A stretch of 64,000 nucleotides of DNA from Symbiodinium natans (Eukaryota; Sar; Dinophyceae; Suessiales; Symbiodiniaceae), in assembly GCA_905221605.1 (NCBI GenBank), contig CAJNDS010001125.1:124001-188000 (forward strand), read 5' to 3'. Below, piece by piece: positions 33,706 through 44,729 of the stretch. Under the pieces are notes generated by a model. That model was given only the letters and a program-made list of their open reading frames with translations. It was not told the DNA's origin and did not search any database. A program made the translations under genes and the position numbers. Each line of letters opens with the position of its first letter. Within the stretch, counting starts at the first letter, position 1.

Positions 33706-33879
33706 CCGCAAAAAGACTTTAAAAACATCGCTCAAACAACCACGAAAGATGCCTCCGCTCCCTTTCTGGCATGAACTCTGCAGACTGAAAAGCAGCAAAG
33801 CTCAGCACGAGCACATTCGCCAAGTTGCAATGATGTAATCCGATGCTTGCGCAATGGTCCAGTTCAAATCTAGGTCTGC

Positions 33880-34100
33880 TGGGAGAATGTCTCCAGACGG
33901 CATTCTCACGAAGACCCTGGTTCGCCTGCGGGCCCAACGCAACAAGGAGCAGCCCGCAGAGGTGTACGAGCAAATCTAGGTGTGCAAAATTGGCCTCGGG
34001 TTCCGCCGGCGCGTCACCAAAGTCGGTGGCTCGGATGCGGGCTCTGGCAACACCGGTCTCGCCTAACATCCGAGTCATCGAAGATTCAGCCCAGGAGTCA
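33880..34100 (-). CDS. Putative exon, unknown product
   Basis: The minus frame begins after GTTAG with ETGVARARIRATDFGDAPAE, then a hydrophobic LDLLVHLCGLLLVALG, then GLRENAVWRHSPSR before the frame loses coding character at a CAGCAG. It may belong to the same minus gene as the exons at 34.3-34.8 kb. Confidence 0.35.
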
Positions 34101-34315
34101 ACAAAGCATTCAGTACAGTACTGGTTCCAAGGAGTCTGTACTGGTTCCACACACAAGGCGCCTTCGTTGGTTCAAGACTTGGAGATGTCGATTTGGGTGT
34201 CGGAACATCTAGCTGATCTAGCTCAATCTCCGCATCTCGCCTGTCGAGGCTCTAACCTTCAGTATGTAAACAGTGTGGCTGCACTGCATGCGTCATGCTG
34301 AAGAAGATAAAGGCA

Positions 34316-34790
34316 GTTGTCCTCCGGCAGCGGCAAAACCATGCAAGCATCTGGCGGACAGCTCACGAACATGAACCGCGTCGCGATGAATCAGGAAAGC
34401 CTTCTGCACATGAAGAGCGCAGGCCAGGTAACATCTGAGCCGGCGACCAGGTGCGAGCTTTTCGCGACTCAGGAGCGTGTGGTGGCTTTACAGTATTAGA
34501 GGCCTTCGAGCTCGAGGGTAGCAGTATAATGTTGTCGGCTTCGTCATGCATCGTATGTCAAAGCCCCCAGTGCCTAAGAGATCTGAAGAGGGGTAGTCAT
34601 ACTCTGTTGCCTGTGACGGTGGGACAGCCAAAAGAAGCTGCGCGAGGAGGATACTGTGTCCAACACAAGAGGCAGCAGCACGCTGCAAAGAAGAATCACA
34701 TCCTCTGTGTGTTGAGCAGGCGACTGCAGGGCAGCAGTGTAATGCTGAATCGCAGACGTCCAGTCCTGATGAGGACAGAGATCGAACCGC
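34316..34790 (-). CDS. Possible TPR protein, two exons
   Basis: Exon one (near 34770-34670) starts after a CATCAG acceptor with DWTSAIQHYTAALQS, which fits the TPR helix-A pattern (W-xx-A-xx-Y-xx-AL), then TEDVILLCSVLLPLVLD. The second (near 34440-34316) reads KAFLIHRDAVHVRELSARCL and FAAAGGQLPLSSSA to a stop, also helix-rich. TPR proteins are helical scaffolds for protein contacts. Only one repeat unit can be argued, so this is tentative. Confidence 0.35.
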
Positions 34791-34899
34791 TTAGAAAATC
34801 CGCCGAGGCCACGTTTGGGGAGCAGTCTCCATCTCATGCAGCTCGCACCCTCCCCCATTGTGAAGCTTTTGCGCTGTCTCTATAGCCCGTCTATCCCCC

Positions 34900-35690
34900 C
34901 GCCTCGCGCTGCTGGATTTATATCTTCCCCCCCCCCCACCCCAATTTCCCCACCGCATCCGAGCATAGTAGGCTAGCAACGCGCTGCTACGAAGTCACAC
35001 ACTGTCGTTGCACGTTGCTATGCGCACCATGGTTTTTCATGCAACCTTCAACCCGCCACCCCACCCACTCCCCCCTCCGGCTTTCACCTCGGCCCCGCAC
35101 TTCACCGCTCTCCCCCTTTTAGTAGCCCTATGACATGGACACCACCTCCTACAGCCCACAGCCTTGCGAACTCACGACACTCTCACAAAGCACACGCAGA
35201 ACTTTGCCGTTGCTTTGTTGTCTTCCTCAACACATGAAGCTTGTGATTATGCCTCCTGTGTGCTCCTTTTGGCAACAGCGACCCCACACTAAGGTGGAGT
35301 CGCCAGTCTTATAATCTTTACGTTAGGCACAGGGTCAAAGGCCTTCTGGGCATAAGCAGCGCCACCGCGCTGCTTCGCCTCGAGAGCCTCCTGAAGAATG
35401 GATGCGGAAGGCGCACCACACAGAGGCTAAGCTTACCTAGCAACGGAGCGAGGCAGCTCTGGCACAGTTTCTATCCCTCACTTTGCAAGCTTGCATGCGC
35501 ATGCCGCAAGTCCTCGTTGCCAAGGTTTTCAGGTCCAGCCATCGCATTGGCACGTGAAGATCCAGACCAACCCTGAAAGCTGTAGTTGGGGATCAATGAA
35601 TCTCAGCTCTGACCTGATCATGACACGCTTTGTACCATGAACATCCATGAACAGTTGAATGTTGACATACCCTTTCGTTGGGTCATTCGC
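34900..35690. other. No gene; C-rich spacer
   Basis: Poly-C-rich plus strand (34927-34945, 35048-35120) and no protein-like frame. It would lie upstream of the minus gene at 34.3-34.8 kb. Confidence 0.35.
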
Positions 35691-35719
35691 AACCTGCCTT
35701 CATCGAATCATGGTACTTA

Positions 35720-36100
35720 AGTCGCAGGCCTAGCCTGCTGCAGCGGCAATCGGAAGTACGATGGGCAGGAAAAGGGAAGATGCACAGTTGATCATTGCTC
35801 CTACAGTAACTGCCATGCCAGGGGCAAAGAGCATCGCTGTCACCAGGTCTTTGCACACAGTGGACCTTCAAGATGTGTTGACACATTTCCAGTGTCTAAA
35901 TCAGGCCATGGACTCGCCATGATTGGACCACAGATTGTTAACAAGCTGCTGTGCACAGTCGCCACAACAGCTGCAGCAGCAATGGCATGCGAAAGTACGA
36001 AATCTTTGCGCCGTGCTTTAAAAGGAATGACCCGAAAACATTTCTTTAAGCGGCCAGTTGCTGCTGAGGCTACCCCAGTTGTTGCTGTCTCATTCGGGCA
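35720..36100 (-). CDS. Putative multi-pass membrane protein, two exons
   Basis: The upstream segment (about 36090-35890) encodes basic residues (KCFRVIPFKARRKDF) followed by a hydrophobic SHAIAAAAVVATVHSSLLTI. The second (about 35860-35740) encodes DLVTAMLFAPGMAVTVGAM and CASSLFLPIVLPIAAAA, two further hydrophobic helices. The frames differ, so an intron between about 35850 and 35890 is required. The transporter or channel family is not recognised. Confidence 0.35.
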
Positions 36101-36136
36101 CATCTTGTGCCAGCAGAGGGCAGGCAGCCCTGCAAG

Positions 36137-36166
36137 GTTTAGGGTTTAGGGTTTAGGGTATAGGGC
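36137..36166. repeat. Short telomere-like array (TTTAGGG)4
   Basis: Four units, the last a variant (TATAGGG). Confidence 0.9.
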
Positions 36167-36943
36167 AGAAGTGAAATCTTCGGAGCCTGCAAGACAGGCC
36201 CCGGAGAAGTCTGTTCGAGGCAAATCTGAATCATTCAAGTCATACGTGCCCATTTATTCTTCAGCACTGCTTCATAGTCTGCCTCAGTTTGGAAGATGTA
36301 CGATGTGTTTTTGGCGCAATCATGCCTTTTGAGCAGCAGCTGCTCAAGAGAAGCAATATGTAACACGATGGGCCCTTTGTCCCAACAGCTTCAGCTTCAG
36401 CTAGCCCAGCACAGTTCGATTGATGTCTCCTTCATGTTCCAGCCTCAGCCAGAGTAAAAGGCAAGCAGAGCTACTTCCACCTCTCCGAGATCTGCCAGCA
36501 AACTTGAACGAACTGCCCCGAAAACTCACAACGCGAGAGCGAGCGCGCAAACAGGCGGGGATGTCTCGCTTAGAAGTTGTAAAGTCAGGCTTTCGAGTGA
36601 GTATGATCGTATGTTATAGGACATGTATTGCTTATGGCTTTATGGCTCTCCTTGGCTCCATGGAGGATGTGCACGCGCAGAAACCGCTTGTACTCAGATA
36701 TCCGAAAGATTCCGAAAGCATCTTCAGCCTCTTAGGGCCCGGCTCCCATCCACATCACCGCCACCAGAGCCTGAGCCTGAGCGCGCCACCACCATCACGT
36801 GCGCAGGCCTCAACACTCCAAGAGGAACCAAGCAGGCTAGTTAAGCCGTTAAGAGGACACTGAAGACGATGCAAAATGAGCCACATGTGTTCTCCTGTGC
36901 TAATGGGCATGAAAAGGCCCGTGGGACTCTCACAGATATCGTG

Positions 36944-37399
36944 TCATGGCCACAAAAGCGCCTTTCGCCTGGCTGCCAGCGAAACAGCGTGCTTAGCTGG
37001 ACCTGCTCGACGCTTAAACATACGTAGCAGCGTAGTGCGGGGCAGTACAGTGCAGTCCCACACAAGCAACTCGCGTTGTCTTGCATCTTTAGCAGGCATG
37101 GAGCGTTGCATGGCAAAAGTCAGAGCCCCCAAGCCTGCGCGCGCTGCCGCACGTCATCTGCGAGTGCTGCATCGCGCGGTTCGACACCGAAGAGGCCGGG
37201 GCCCGTTTCGGAAAATGCAACCACCTCAGAGATCTCAGAATCATTGTCCGTGACACGGGGGGGCTGATCAGAGGGTTGGGAGTGCTGGACCAAGCTCTCC
37301 CAGCTAAGGGTCCTGGCGAGTTGATCCGATGAATCTTCTGCCGCGATCTTTAAGGAGCCCTGGAAAGCACTCTGATAGTCTCTGATCACTTTCTTGGGG
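36944..37399 (-). CDS. Unknown protein, two exons with a GC donor
   Basis: Exon 37399-37135 starts after CTCAAG with PKKVIRDYQSAFQGSLKIAA, continues through a Ser/Asp-rich stretch (VTDNDSEISEVVAFSETG) and ends RQRAQ at a CAG|GCTTGG donor. A second protein-like segment (37085-36950) reads RELLVWDCTVLPRTTLLRMF and ends in a basic tail. Its acceptor is uncertain. The charged first exon looks cytoplasmic. It may be joined to the membrane exons at 35.7-36.1 kb. Confidence 0.45.
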
Positions 37400-37439
37400 C
37401 TTGAGGGCACAAAACCCCGGTGCAGTTGCAAGGGGACGC

Positions 37440-38284
37440 GGAGGTCAAGAGGGTGGGGATATATATATATATATGTATGTATCCTAAATAGCTCTCCCTC
37501 TCTCCCCATCTATCTCACTCGCTCACCCGCTCACTCACTCACTCAGCAAGCAGGGTGGCCTCAAAGCGCCAAGCGAAGAAGCTATGTCCGCAACTCAACT
37601 GGCACAGAGGTCACCAGGTTCCAAAGACAAGGAAAGAAGAGCAGCCGCAGACGTGTTGCACCGAGTTCCGGCTGGAACAAACGCAAACATGTCCACCCCC
37701 GGTGGCTTTTACATGCTCAGCATCTTGAGTGTGAGCACAAACTGAAACTTGGGAGTCTCATAAGGACCTTAGTGACTTAGGGGTTATTGTTTAAGGGCTA
37801 CTTAGGTATATAGGGACTATATAAGGTACATATAATGGGGGACTTGCCATTCGGCAACACTGCATGTCACTGCATTCTTCCGCACTCAGCCGTCGAGTCA
37901 GCTCCCGGTCCAGGTCTGGACCTGGATTCTCACTTTGCCGGCAGCGGCGCTCGTACTTACCACGATTTGAAAAAGGCAGGTACAAGAGCAGGTTCTGAAT
38001 TCTTGGAACTCCTGGTAAACTGCGTGAATCTTAGAAACTCGCAGCAGCGATGCAGATGCACCAGGCACTTGGTGCCGGGTATTCGTGTCCCACCGCTCCC
38101 TTGGAGGTGCGTTATGGACATTTTTTTTATGTGCCCAGCGCCCTGGCTCGTACAAGTCAGGGAGCAACAGAGCGCTGCGGGCTATAAACCATTTACATCT
38201 CCTGCCATGTGTGGCTGAAGGTATGCGGTAGCTGTAGCGCCAAGAGGCATTCGTAATGTACAGAGGTACAACATGTACCTGCGA
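37440..38284. other. No supported gene
   Basis: Contains a short TA tract (37459-37475). At 37765-37850 there are repeated TAGGG/CTTAGG-type units with TATAGGGAC and TATAAGGTAC, loosely like the hairpin elements. No exon seen. Confidence 0.35.
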
Positions 38285-39044
38285 TCACGCCGCGGGGGCG
38301 CCCTTCATCTCGGCTCTGAGCTGCTGGACCACCTCATCAGAGACCTGATAGCAGCTCATCACCCACACACAAACACAACCACAAACACAAACGCAAACAC
38401 AGAGAAACACACAGAGACACACACAGAGACACAGAGAGACACAGACACACACACACACACACACACAGAGGGACACAGAGACACACAAAGAGACACACAG
38501 ACACACACACACACACACACACACTGACTGACTGACTGACTGACACACACACACACACACACACACTGTGACACACACACACACACACACAGACACTGAC
38601 ACACTGACACTGACACACACTGACACTCACGCACGCACTAACACACGCACTGACACACTGACACACGCACTGACACATGCCCTGAACTGACACACACTGA
38701 CACGCACCCACGCACGCACGCCCGCATGCCCGCATGCCCGCATGCCCGCACAGGCGCACGCACAAGAAATTGAGGCACTCAGCAACAGGGAAGCCATGAT
38801 GGCATGCCACAATCACACAATCACCATTGGCCTTCAGGATTTCCAGCGACGAAAGCGCTGTAAGCACTTCCAGCGGGGAGAGCACGACCTCACGATGAGG
38901 CAAAGGAGCTGAAATCAACGGTGCTTCTTTCCCACCTGGAGCTCCAAGTACTCCCGAGCTGCATCTTCCAGCACGATGTGTAAATCCTGCCAAGGGTGTC
39001 TTGCATGTCCCGGCACTTTGAGGAATTCTGAAGCTGAATGACAT
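38285..39044 (-). CDS. Small two-exon protein with a microsatellite intron
   Basis: Exon 1 (39044-38760) begins MSFSFRIPQSAGTCKTPLAG and contains PLPHREVVLSPLEVLTALSS then NGDCVIVACHHGFPVAECLN. Exon 2 (38344-38285) reads VSDEVVQQLRAEMKGAPAA and stops. The GT donor at 38759 and CAG acceptor before 38344 keep phase 0, giving about 114 residues. The intron is almost wholly a CA-type microsatellite. The family is not recognised. The ATG follows AG-rich sequence with possible acceptors (ATCTAG, AGCAG). It lies immediately downstream of another minus gene ending at 39250. Confidence 0.5.
38370..38760. repeat. CA-rich compound microsatellite
   Basis: CACACA, GACACA, CTGACTGA and CACGCACGCCCGCATG units in succession. 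On the minus strand it gives cysteine/valine-rich spurious frames. Confidence 0.95.
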
Positions 39045-39249
39045 CTTGGGAGCAATCTCTGCTCTAGATACCTGCATATGTGTCGTTAAGGTTATGCAAG
39101 TGTAGACATTCCCCTAGAGATTCGGGCTTACTTAGTTTTGGCTCAGGCTCGAGTTCGGCAAGTTAATTGAGGCTGGGGCTGTCCTCAGGGATTTATTCAG
39201 GCTTGGGGTTTAGTTAACCCTAGCCACAGCACTGTACCTTTAGGAGCTT

Positions 39250-39725
39250 TCATATGAGTCTGGCGGAGTCTGTCTGGCAGTCCTTGAGCTCTGAGAAATG
39301 TCGGCTTTCCTTCACCTCAGCTGCGGCCTTGATGAGCATGTCTTTGCTGAAGGTCTCAAGGTCCTCCTGGGACATGGACAGGGTTCCACAAGGTTCCCAC
39401 ATTCAGCAGGTCACACCTCGAGGAAGATCTCCATGGACACGGCACGCGTGAGGGCCGTCAGAATTGCGTGCCAGCTCAGCTGGTTCCCCATGAGAGCTTG
39501 TGCCTCGCCATACACAGACTGCACTGCGTTCGCACAACCTGCCTCAGAATACCGAATCAGCCCAAGTGCTGGCAGGGCTTGGAGAGAAGCTACTGTGCTG
39601 GGGCTACATGCGGGCAACGAATTGGCACTACTGAGCTACTGCTTCAGCAGCACTTTCGCAGGGGCAGCAGCCACATGGTTTCCCTTCGCCACGACTGCAC
39701 TTGCAGCTTGACATGGCTTGAAGTC
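39250..39725 (-). CDS. Unknown protein, C-terminal exons
   Basis: The last exon (39366-39250) is clearly coding: EDLETFSKDMLIKAAAEVK, then FSELKDCQTDSARLI and stop. The preceding exon (39592-39417) reads VASLQALPALGLIRYSEAGC through LTRAVSMEIFLE and ends at GAG|GTGTGA in phase. The intron 39367-39416 is only 50 bp. A further upstream exon near 39720-39650 is likely (KPCQAASAVVAKGNHVAAAP). Helical, soluble, no known domain. Its 5' side faces the telomere-like array at 39853. Confidence 0.5.
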
Positions 39726-39852
39726 AGCTTGACTCAGCACAAGGCCGCTTCGCCATCTACGTTATCATGTGCCCACATGTGTCCGTTTAGCTTCAAGTTC
39801 GCCGAGGCGCCCTATCCTGCCACACCCAGAGTGTTCTAACAGTCGTCCCTGC

Positions 39853-39972
39853 GGTTTAGGGTTTAGGGGTGTACGTAGGGTTTAGGGTTTAGGGTTTAGG
39901 GTTTAGGGTTTAGGGTTTAGGGTTTAGGGTTTAGGGTTTAGGGTTTAGGGTTTAGGGTTTAGGGTTTAGGGT
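39853..39972. repeat. Telomere-like array (TTTAGGG)15
   Basis: About 15 mostly perfect units after a short broken start. It lies between minus-strand genes. Confidence 0.95.
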
Positions 39973-40109
39973 AGCTATGTAGCTCAGCGGCTTTCAGGAG
40001 ACCCAGCACCTTCAGCTCCTGCATGGCGCATGTTGCAAGGTGACAGAATGTGGCAGGCATATGCAGGTGCTGCGTATTGTGGAGTGCAGGACAACAACCT
40101 GACAGCAGT

Positions 40110-40279
40110 TGGGGCTAGCAAAACTGGGAAAGCCGAAGAAGCATAGCAGGGTGGAGAAGGCGCCCGGATGGCGCAGACTTGATTCGGATTCCGGGGAAAA
40201 GAGAGACCTACATGACCCCAAAGCTGGCAAAGAGGATGCCAACGAGTCTCCTTCGGCAGCGCCTCCATGGAGTCACGGA
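40110..40279 (+). CDS. Possible plus-strand exon
   Basis: The plus frame reads LAKLGKPKKHSRVEKAPGW then DLHDPKAGKEDANESPSAAP and is broken precisely at a very good donor, GGAA|GTGAGTG. It is basic then acidic, with no domain. This and the frame at 41.2 kb would be exceptions to the minus-strand trend. Confidence 0.3.
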
Positions 40280-41200
40280 AGTGAGTGTCATCCTGAACAG
40301 ATGGACAGCTTGACTTTTTGCTGACCATATTGGACTGTGTCGAAACTGCTTGGGAACTCTCACGCTCTCAAGGCCTCCCAACCCTAGCTATGGGCCACAA
40401 CACGCGAAAACTGCTTGCAGTAGACTTCCCATAGGATCTTGTGCATTCAACGCCGGCGCGGGCGTCCTATGCCGCTCTGATATGATGTTCAAAAACACAC
40501 TTAGCTGCTTCTCCCGTATAGGACCCATACTAGGGTGTCAGCAGCTGCTTACTAACTACCGGTACAAGTATGCTGCCTTGACGTGCCGCCACGCAGGGAT
40601 GATTCCAGTTCTGTCCTTCCAGGGACAGAGGAAGATCGGCGACGTGTGATCTTTGGGGCCGGTGCACCAAAGCGCCCGCTTTTGATTGGGGAAGCTTGGA
40701 AGGTGGACGTGTATATCGACATACGTATATATATGTATGTATGTAGAATACATGCAAGTGTTTATGACTTTTCATTTATTACGTGTAAAAGGTAACCACA
40801 CGCAACAGGGACCACCACAGCATCTCTTTCTGAAATTATTTGGGCCGTGCTGCCCAGAGAAAAAACGCAAGCCAGATGAGACCCTCAAAGAGCCTGCACT
40901 GGGGTAGCAACGGAGCTGTGGCGGGTATGCAACAGCGGCTGGCCAGTGATGGCGACGAAAGCACTAACAGAAGCAGATACATACCTAGCAGCCTGTCCAG
41001 CTCGTACAGAAGTATGTCCTTGGGCCAAGGACACGAGAAAATAGCGCAAGTCAAGCCGCAAGCAGTAGAGCTGTTTGAAAACAAAGCGGCCCAAAGATGG
41101 AAGGACACGATATGCTGGCGTTAAAGACAGATGATGGATTCGGGGTGTTCAAGTGTTGCAAGATGCTGGCTTCTGATGCGCAGTCCAGCTCCCTTGCTGC

Positions 41201-41650
41201 ATGCCAAGAGGCTTTGCCACCTTCAACACCTTCACCACCGAAAACGGTTCTGTCCACTTGTGCGAACCAGTTCGGGACCTGAGGGAGCTCGTAGGAAGCT
41301 ATTTGAAGCAACACTGGCAGGTTCATGGACGAAGTATGAAGACTCGATCCCTCGATGTCTCGGAAGAAGAGACCTACGGCAATTCATCTTCTGCGCGCCT
41401 GTGTCAGGCCATCGTTGACGGCAGGGACACACAGCACTATCTGCCCCAAGGACTCCTCGCAGGAAAGCAGCACGACTCAAACCACCGAGTGCAACAGGCC
41501 CGAGTGGTCATCCACTTCACCGAAGAACTCCAGCCACCAAAAGCTCCAAGAACTTTGCAGCCCAACATGAACCAGCGATGGTCTCCTGAATCTGGGTCCG
41601 CACGCTTCGCCTGGGAGACCGGTGCGTGGGTCCGCATAACCGGGGTGCGG
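41201..41650 (+). CDS. Candidate plus-strand coding region, unknown product
   Basis: A 227-codon frame whose first ~150 residues look coding (FNTFTTENGSVHLCEPVRDL, RSLDVSEEETYGNSSSARLC). The minus strand over 41050-41330 also has a protein-like stretch (VPNWFAQVDRTVFGGEGVEG), so strand assignment is uncertain. Transcript direction would settle it. Confidence 0.25.
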
Positions 41651-42690
41651 GGGGGTCCAGTGCACACTTTGCAGGCCTCATCACGCCCCAGGCACCTGCC
41701 CTTTTGCAGCGTTGGAAATTGTCCCACATTGCCCTTTTCCGCGTGTTTGGCGCTTCCCGCTCTACGCTTCTTTTCGGGTTTCGGATGGTTTCGGGCTTCG
41801 GTGAGGATGAAAAAGTGTGGTCTTCCTTCCAGGTGTCGGAGAAATGACGAAAGCATTGCGCACTCGTCCACGAGGCATCCGTGAAGCACAATCGTTCGCA
41901 CGCGAGTGCCGCGTGGCGCATGTAGTTGCGGAAGCCTGCATTTGGCGTCCTTGGACGCCGCGTTCGCATGCGTTCGCGAGCGTCGCGCGGTGGCTGAAGT
42001 TGCGAAAGCAAGCGTCCTGGCATCGTTTCGGGGTTCGTGCGTGTCCGTAAGTGTTCACAAGTTCCGCAAACACAACTTGAATTCATGCGATCGCCTCACG
42101 GGCCAAGAAAACCCCCATGAAAAGCAGCGAATGATTGCTAGTAATGCATTACAATCCAGATGTTGCACGTGAATGAGGCGGAATATGTTCACTTAACATG
42201 CGTGCATCGGTGATCGACTTTGCGCACGCTCTTATTGTTCCCTAATTCCTGGGTTCGCACAATGAATTTGTGCAATTGCATGACGTTACAGAAGCTCCTA
42301 TACAAATATTATATCCTGAAGCACATCTTCGTACTTGGTGCCTTTCTGGCTCTCTTATTCATATTCTATGATTTATCCAAATTTAATGGGCATAGTATTC
42401 GTATGGTAAAGATAGAATAACAGCGAAGTGGCCAGAATGCTTCAGATTGTTTAGGTTCGTGGCCTCTATCAGGCTGTGTCTTGGGCTTCCCACCGAACAA
42501 CCTTCTAGGCTTTTGGTTGACAAGCCAACACTCCTTTCAGGGATTGTCAGGCCAGTCGCCCCCTTTTAGGCACGTGCAACTCATCCCTAGGCAAGCATGC
42601 TTCGGTCCGACTTACCTCCTAGTTCCAGTAAGCAGTGTTTCCGCCGTGAGTGGACACCGCAGCATCGAGGCCTTGTGCGAGGTCGGACCT
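41651..42690. other. No supported gene
   Basis: GCGTTCGC-rich stretch at 41890-42030 and an AT-rich stretch at 42280-42420 with one hydrophobic 66-codon frame. Nothing assignable. Confidence 0.35.
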
Positions 42691-42799
42691 CAGCTAGATG
42701 CCGAGCCATCTCTCGTTATGAGTCCGGCGATGCAGATGAACACATGAAAGATTGGCAGCATGGCATACCACATCTGACACCAATACATTCCCCACACGC

Positions 42800-43140
42800 T
42801 GGGGCTGTCGAGGCACAGCAGACAAGCGGGAGGGAGCAGATTTCTTTCTCGGTGACCGCGATGAGGCGGACATGGACTCAAATCCTGCAAGGAAGCCCAG
42901 GAAGCCAATCCAAGCCCCAAATGACCAAGGCATTCAAATGGAAAGATGCGCAAAATTATGTACCAGGCAAGGCTCCCAACGGTCGCAACCCATGCGCCTT
43001 GGAAACTCTGAGATGGCTGAAACCCAGGGAAGAGTGGTACAAAGTGCCACTGAGCCACCTTGGCGAAGGTTCGAGCGAGCAGCTGCATGTCGATGAGGCT
43101 GGGCCTCACTGAAGCTGCTCTCAGCCAGCCAACAATCACA
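42800..43140 (-). CDS. Putative minus-strand exons, unknown product
   Basis: One segment (about 43100-43020) reads SLIDMQLLARTFAKVAQWHF. A second (about 42890-42800) starts after a CTTGCAG acceptor with FESMSASSRSPRKKSAPSRL. The stretch between is hydrophobic and open but may be intron. It follows the gene ending at 43372 in the same direction. Confidence 0.3.
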
Positions 43141-43371
43141 TCCATAACCCCAGAATTCTACTTACGTCCTGCCCCTTCCGGCCTCACCTCAGACATTCTA
43201 AGAACAAGCACTGGGCCAATACTGGAATCTATGACCATCTGGTTTTCCCATTTTTCTCTGGGTCGACACATGCGTCAACCATTGCAGCATGTTGCGGGGC
43301 GGCCCAATGGCTTGTGGCAGACTGCATGATCCGCCGCACCTGCCGAAGAGTATATACCCATTGGTCTCATC

Positions 43372-44400
43372 CTACGACTTCAGGTTCAATGATTCAACCA
43401 CCAGATTCATGGCCTGCATCTCTGCCGACACCTCGCTGAGCTTCGGAGCGTAGAGTTGGCGCGTGGTTTGGGCGACCTGTGATTGTAAGCTTGAAGACGT
43501 GAGAAAGCCATCCAAATGTAAGTTCGTCATGCAGGCAGGGTATTGCAAGATCGGAGTAGGAGGAATCGAGATGACTATGACAATTGCAAGATTGCTCTTT
43601 GCAGCACAAGACCAAGTGCCTTTGTCTGACATGCTTAGGCTAGGACTGGCTTTCCAAGGGTGAGCTGATACACATGCTGCCAAGTCTGAGATTCCGGCAA
43701 CTTGGATGGTGTTGGACAGAGCAGAGAAGGTCTTGTCGACGCCTGTGGCCTGCCAACATAGTCAGAAATCCCATTCGCATCTTCGGATCGGCTCGCCCCC
43801 AGGTCCCCTGGGACACTAAACAGATAGCCTTCTGGTTCATCTGCTCGATGTCGAAGATGCACTGGATTGATTCCTCATACACCGCATGAACAAGTCGGAA
43901 GAATGCAGGTGAACCAGCCAAACTTTGGATCAAGACACCACGAGCGTGTGGATCAAATCTGGCAGCTTGTTGTTCGGCACACCAGATCGCTGCAGGACTC
44001 CAGACTGCCACCTCAGAGCAGATCGAACAGCAGCAGCATCCTACAAGAAAGAGAACGAGGGACTTCAACGAATGAACTTAGGGCCCTTGTGTCATACAAG
44101 GTATCTGCTCCGATTCATCTCACGTCGAAGCTAGGCCAGCGAAGAGCCTTCTGTTGATTCTCAAGCTCAGCGCGGCGCGAAACAAACTCTTCCAATGAGA
44201 CGAACTCCTTGACCTCGAAGTCCTGAGATTGGCAATTGGTAGTAGCGACAGCATACGAAAGCTGACATCCGGCAGCACATCACTGAGCTTGTAGCCACCA
44301 CAAGGAGATCGCCCTTGGCCTGTAGCGGATTTCCCAGCAACAGCTTCAGAGCCAAGGCCCATCCCGGAAGCAGGAAGAACGGAGGAAGATTTCCCGCACT
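43372..44400 (-). CDS. Six-exon gene of unknown function
   Basis: The exon chain is in phase throughout: about 44400-44284 (GNPLQAKGDLLVVATSS), 44222-44124 (DFEVKEFVSLEEFVSRRAEL...RWPSFD), 44040-43939 (DAAAVRSALRWQSGVLQRSG...HTLV), 43861-43829 (CIFDIEQMNQK), 43749-43672 (ATGVDKTFSALSNTIQVAGI...) and 43476-43372 (VAQTTRQLYAPKLSEVSAEM...LNLKS, stop). Donors are GT except a CAG-AAG|GC after exon 43829. Introns are 61-195 bp. The 33-bp exon is the least certain. The protein is helical, charged and soluble-looking, with no recognised domain. The 5' end is not fixed; the telomere-like array begins 66 bp further upstream. Confidence 0.5.
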
Positions 44401-44465
44401 CCAACTAAACGTTAAGGACGGTTGCAACCAAGGCACCAGAGGATGGAGTCCTTGGCACCGATACA

Positions 44466-44709
44466 TAGGGTTTAGGGTTTAGGGTTTAGGGTTTAGGGTT
44501 TAGGGTTTAGGGTTTAGGGTTTCGGGTTTAGGGTTTAGGGTTTCGGGTTTAGGGTTTAGGGTTTAGGGTTTAGGGTTTAGGGTTTAGGGTTTAGGGTTTA
44601 GGGTTTAGGGTTTGGGGTTTAGGGTTTAGGGTTTAGGGTTTAGGGTTTAGGGTTTAGGGTTTAGGGTTTAGGGTTTGTTTAGGGTTTAGGGTTTAGGGTT
44701 TAGGGTTTA
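44466..44709. repeat. Telomere-like array (TTTAGGG)34, the longest in the window
   Basis: About 34 units with rare variants (TTTCGGG, TTTGGGG). It fills the spacer between two minus-strand genes, ending about 20 bp from the stop codon of the EF-hand gene. Confidence 0.95.
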
Positions 44710-44729
44710 ATATGAGTATACCAGCTTTT

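Noticed and set aside
33592-33728. Lys/Glu/Arg-rich minus frame
   Set aside because: Translation of the TTCTTTCG microsatellite.
38337-38760. Cys/Val-rich extension of the minus frame
   Set aside because: It is the CA microsatellite read in frame. The real frame resumes at the 60-bp terminal exon.
39135-39146. TTTTGGCTCAG, close to the end of the dinoflagellate spliced leader
   Set aside because: Only an 11-base partial match with no leader upstream and no exon downstream on that strand. Expected by chance.
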